Shown piece after piece: positions 62,098 to 64,000 of a stretch of 64,000 bases of DNA; within the stretch, counting starts at the first letter, position 1, and every line of letters starts with the position of its first letter. Source of the stretch: Marinobacterium sp. Its GTDB lineage: Bacteria > Pseudomonadota > Gammaproteobacteria > Pseudomonadales > Balneatricaceae. The DNA lies in contig JAOXSF010000095.1 of the NCBI GenBank assembly GCA_025800125.1, forward strand, positions 24,937 to 88,936, given 5' to 3'. A model generated the notes under the pieces. The model was not told the DNA's origin, ran no database searches, and worked only from the letters and a program-made list of their open reading frames with translations. A program made the translations under genes and the position numbers.

Positions 62098-63066
62098 TTG
62101 GATATTGCTAAACCGCAGGTCGTGACGTCTGGCCTGGCGGCAGGGATGCCCGCATTGGGGTTTGGAGTGGGGTTGCGTAGCTGTCACTTTGAATGGTTAT
62201 TAGAAAACGATCTGAATCAGCCAGCAGATTCTCCGCGTCCAGTGGACTGGTTTGAAATTATTAGCGAAAACTTTATTGGCAATGATGGCTTTGCTGCCTG
62301 GATGCTGGAGCGTCTTGCCGAGCGTTATCCCATTGTCATGCATGGTGTGTCGATGTCGATTGGTTCTACAGACCCATTGGATATTGTATACCTTGATCGC
62401 CTGGCGGAGCTTATTGAGCGTGTGAATCCGGTCTGGGTGTCAGACCACATCTGCTGGACTGGCATTGCTGGGGTAAATACTCATGACCTGTTACCGTTAC
62501 CCTACACTGAAGAAAGTCTGACCCATGTTGCAGAGCGTGTGTTGCAGGTGCAGGAGCGCCTTAAACGCCCGCTGGTGCTGGAAAATCCCAGTAGCTATTT
62601 GCAGTTTGCTCACTCAGATATGACTGAATGGGAGTTTATTGGTGAGCTGGTAGCGCGCACTGACTGTGGTCTGTTGCTGGATGTGAACAATGTTTTTGTT
62701 TCGGCGTTTAATCATAATTATGACGCTGAAACATATATCAGGGCATTGCCACACCAGCAGGTGGTGCAGATGCACCTTGCAGGGCCGACCCACTGCGGTA
62801 CTCATATTATTGATACTCACAATACGGCAGTGCCACGTCAGGTCTGGGCGTTGTATCAGCTGGCACAGAAGCTTTGTCCTGACTGCCCGACATTACTTGA
62901 ATGGGATGCTGATATTCCTGACTTCCCTGCACTGGTAACCGAGTTGAATAAAGCGCGCGATGCGTTAGCTGGGCAGTTGCCAGGGCATGATCTGGTTTAC
63001 ACAGGGTACTCGGATTCTGTGGTATCAACGCCGTTGCACTATCAGATGAGGGGAGATAATGTCTGA
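62098..63066 (+). CDS. DUF692 multinuclear nonheme iron oxidase (MNIO, MbnB/BufB-like)
   Basis: A 322-residue TIM-barrel enzyme. MNIOs use a di- or tri-iron centre to oxidise Cys or other residues in ribosomal peptides. The metal-ligand pattern is complete: DWFEIISENFIG, MHGVSMSIGSTDPLD, VSDHICWTG, LENPSSYLQF, LLLDVNNVFVSAFNH, VQMHLAGPTH, IDTHNTAVP and LLEWDADIP. I begin at TTG 62098 because AGGAG lies nine bases upstream; the longer frame starts at a TTG inside the hairpin. It overlaps the next gene by 8 nt. The neighbouring DUF2063 protein is its usual partner; the target is likely the upstream protein or an unlinked peptide. Confidence 0.93.
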   Translation: MDIAKPQVVTSGLAAGMPALGFGVGLRSCHFEWLLENDLNQPADSPRPVDWFEIISENFIGNDGFAAWMLERLAERYPIVMHGVSMSIGSTDPLDIVYLDRLAELIERVNPVWVSDHICWTGIAGVNTHDLLPLPYTEESLTHVAERVLQVQERLKRPLVLENPSSYLQFAHSDMTEWEFIGELVARTDCGLLLDVNNVFVSAFNHNYDAETYIRALPHQQVVQMHLAGPTHCGTHIIDTHNTAVPRQVWALYQLAQKLCPDCPTLLEWDADIPDFPALVTELNKARDALAGQLPGHDLVYTGYSDSVVSTPLHYQMRGDNV

Positions 63067-63901
63067 TCTGGCAGAATTACAGCGCTGGTTTGCGCAGGCA
63101 CTAGTATCGCGAGAACTGGATTATACGTGCCTGGCTGAGCGTGTCGCGGATGACAGCCGTCTTACTGGTGAGCAGCGTATGTATATTTACGCACAAGGTT
63201 ACCAGTTGCGATTGCTGGAATGTATGCGGGCAGAATTCGAATGCTTGGCCAGTGTTATGGGCTCGACGTTGTTTGATCAGTTTGCCTTGATGTATCTGGC
63301 ACAGCGGCCATCCCGCTGCTGGACCCTGTTTAATCTGGGTGAGGATTTTGCCCGGTTTCTTGAAACGATGCGCCCGGACAATCCGGATGTCAGTCTAAAG
63401 CTTCCTGAGCAACTGGCGGAGTTAGAGCATCGTGTTGCCTGTGCTATCAGAGCCAGTGGGTCTGAGCGTTGTGAGATGCCAGTGATTGACCCGGTATCCT
63501 TGTTGCTGGGTAGGGATATTGAGCTGGCGTTAGCAAATACGGCATCTGTTATGGTGTCAGACTTTGATCTGGCGGTACTATTTGACAATATATCAACGTC
63601 TTGCGCCGGTTCCCCCGTCCAGCTTGGTCAGACATATATACTGATATCAAGGTGTGGATACAGGGTGAAGGTGGTAAAACTGAATGCTTGGCAGTATAGC
63701 TTTTTGAATGATCCTGTATGGCAGCAGGGGTCTGCGAGCGTGCAGGCGGTCTGGTGTCAACGAGCACCAGAAGTTGATGTATTGCAGTTATCTGGCTGGC
63801 TGATTGAGTTGTGTAATGCTGGGGTTTTGACCAGAATGCGCGACAAGCCCCGTACTTTTAGTGCGGGGAAGGATAGCGCGGGAGGCGAAAGCCTCCTTTA
63901 A
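63059..63901 (+). CDS. DUF2063 protein (putative MNIO partner, BufC/MbnC-like)
   Basis: A 280-residue protein whose N-terminal 95 residues match DUF2063 (LQRWFAQALVSRELDYTC, MYIYAQGYQLRLLECMRAEFECLASVMG, LAQRPSRCWTLFNLGEDFARFL). In other systems this partner recognises the peptide and presents it to the DUF692 enzyme. The C-terminal part is a wing-like beta domain. The ATG overlaps the DUF692 stop by 8 nt, so translation is coupled. A hairpin with a weak T-tract overlaps the stop codon. The product is not Cys-rich and is not itself the obvious precursor. Confidence 0.92.
   Translation: MSDLAELQRWFAQALVSRELDYTCLAERVADDSRLTGEQRMYIYAQGYQLRLLECMRAEFECLASVMGSTLFDQFALMYLAQRPSRCWTLFNLGEDFARFLETMRPDNPDVSLKLPEQLAELEHRVACAIRASGSERCEMPVIDPVSLLLGRDIELALANTASVMVSDFDLAVLFDNISTSCAGSPVQLGQTYILISRCGYRVKVVKLNAWQYSFLNDPVWQQGSASVQAVWCQRAPEVDVLQLSGWLIELCNAGVLTRMRDKPRTFSAGKDSAGGESLL
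63881..63900 (+). terminator. Terminator overlapping the DUF2063 stop codon
   Basis: GGAGGC-GAAA-GCCTCC (63881-63896) is a 6-bp stem with a stable GAAA tetraloop, followed by TTTAAT. The last four codons and the stop lie in it, so the three-gene cluster appears to end here. A second stem (CCCCGTAC with GTGCGGGG, 63849-63868) lies just upstream. Confidence 0.75.
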
Positions 63902-64000
63902 TATGAACAGTTTTTTGCTTAATGAATTGCCGAACGGGCAATACAGTGCCTGCCATGATCCATGGCTATCGTTATAATTTGAAACGTGAAACATACAAAG

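Noticed and set aside
63788..63994. Minus-strand 68-aa frame at the window end
   Set aside because: It lies mostly over the DUF2063 coding region and the terminator, without start signal or family match.

Overview
The window reads as a chromosomal segment of a gammaproteobacterium of the Oceanospirillales/Pseudomonadales type, probably marine or brackish. Supporting this are the 180-kDa NAD-glutamate dehydrogenase, a pyrD-rmf-rlmL neighbourhood like that of Pseudomonas, E. coli-like RibE, Syd, YajG, PepN and GlpG, and many signalling proteins. A genus cannot be fixed from the sequence alone. No insertion sequence, phage, CRISPR array or rRNA was seen.

Layout. 1-8 kb: the end of a DUF898 membrane protein gene; a minus-strand operon of response regulator, periplasmic solute-binding protein and hybrid histidine kinase; two HDOD paralogues flanking an orphan 123-aa gene. 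8-13 kb: housekeeping genes (alaA, msrB, a Tag-like glycosylase, yajG, syd) and a tRNA Asp-Val-Asp operon. 13-16 kb: an aldehyde dehydrogenase and an alginate-export-type porin. 16-28.6 kb: a 2215-residue hybrid kinase with its response regulator, divergent from a quinohemoprotein amine dehydrogenase operon (qhnA, radical-SAM qhnD, qhnC, qhnB). 28.7-41.5 kb: diguanylate cyclases, nadK, a phosphoesterase, glpG, DUF1315, DUF2797, pepN, an AlbA_2 protein, a HAD phosphatase and a hemerythrin. 41.7-46.3 kb: iorAB, ribE and yfcH. 46.4-59.4 kb: a lone batD, gdhB, DUF2835, pyrD, rmf, rlmL and amtB, the last with a well-matched sigma-54 promoter. 59.6-63.9 kb: a three-gene cluster of a large ferritin-like protein with a Cys-rich C-terminal region, a DUF692 (MNIO) enzyme and a DUF2063 partner.

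How the genes work together. Two blocks stand out. (1) The qhn operon encodes a periplasmic amine oxidase whose small gamma subunit carries every residue needed for the CTQ cofactor and three thioether crosslinks. The only regulator next to it is the divergent response regulator/giant kinase pair, whose N-terminal Ser/Thr kinase module looks catalytically dead. An aldehyde dehydrogenase 9 kb away could oxidise the aldehyde products. (2) The DUF692/DUF2063 pair is the signature of MNIO peptide-modifying systems, but here its upstream partner is a 794-aa ferritin-like protein with repeated C-x5-C motifs rather than a short precursor peptide. This is the best candidate for an undescribed system.

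A third feature of the window is the number of short tandem duplications with periods of 13-17 bp, in intergenic regions and inside coding sequence, plus a hexanucleotide microsatellite inside a histidine-kinase ATPase domain.
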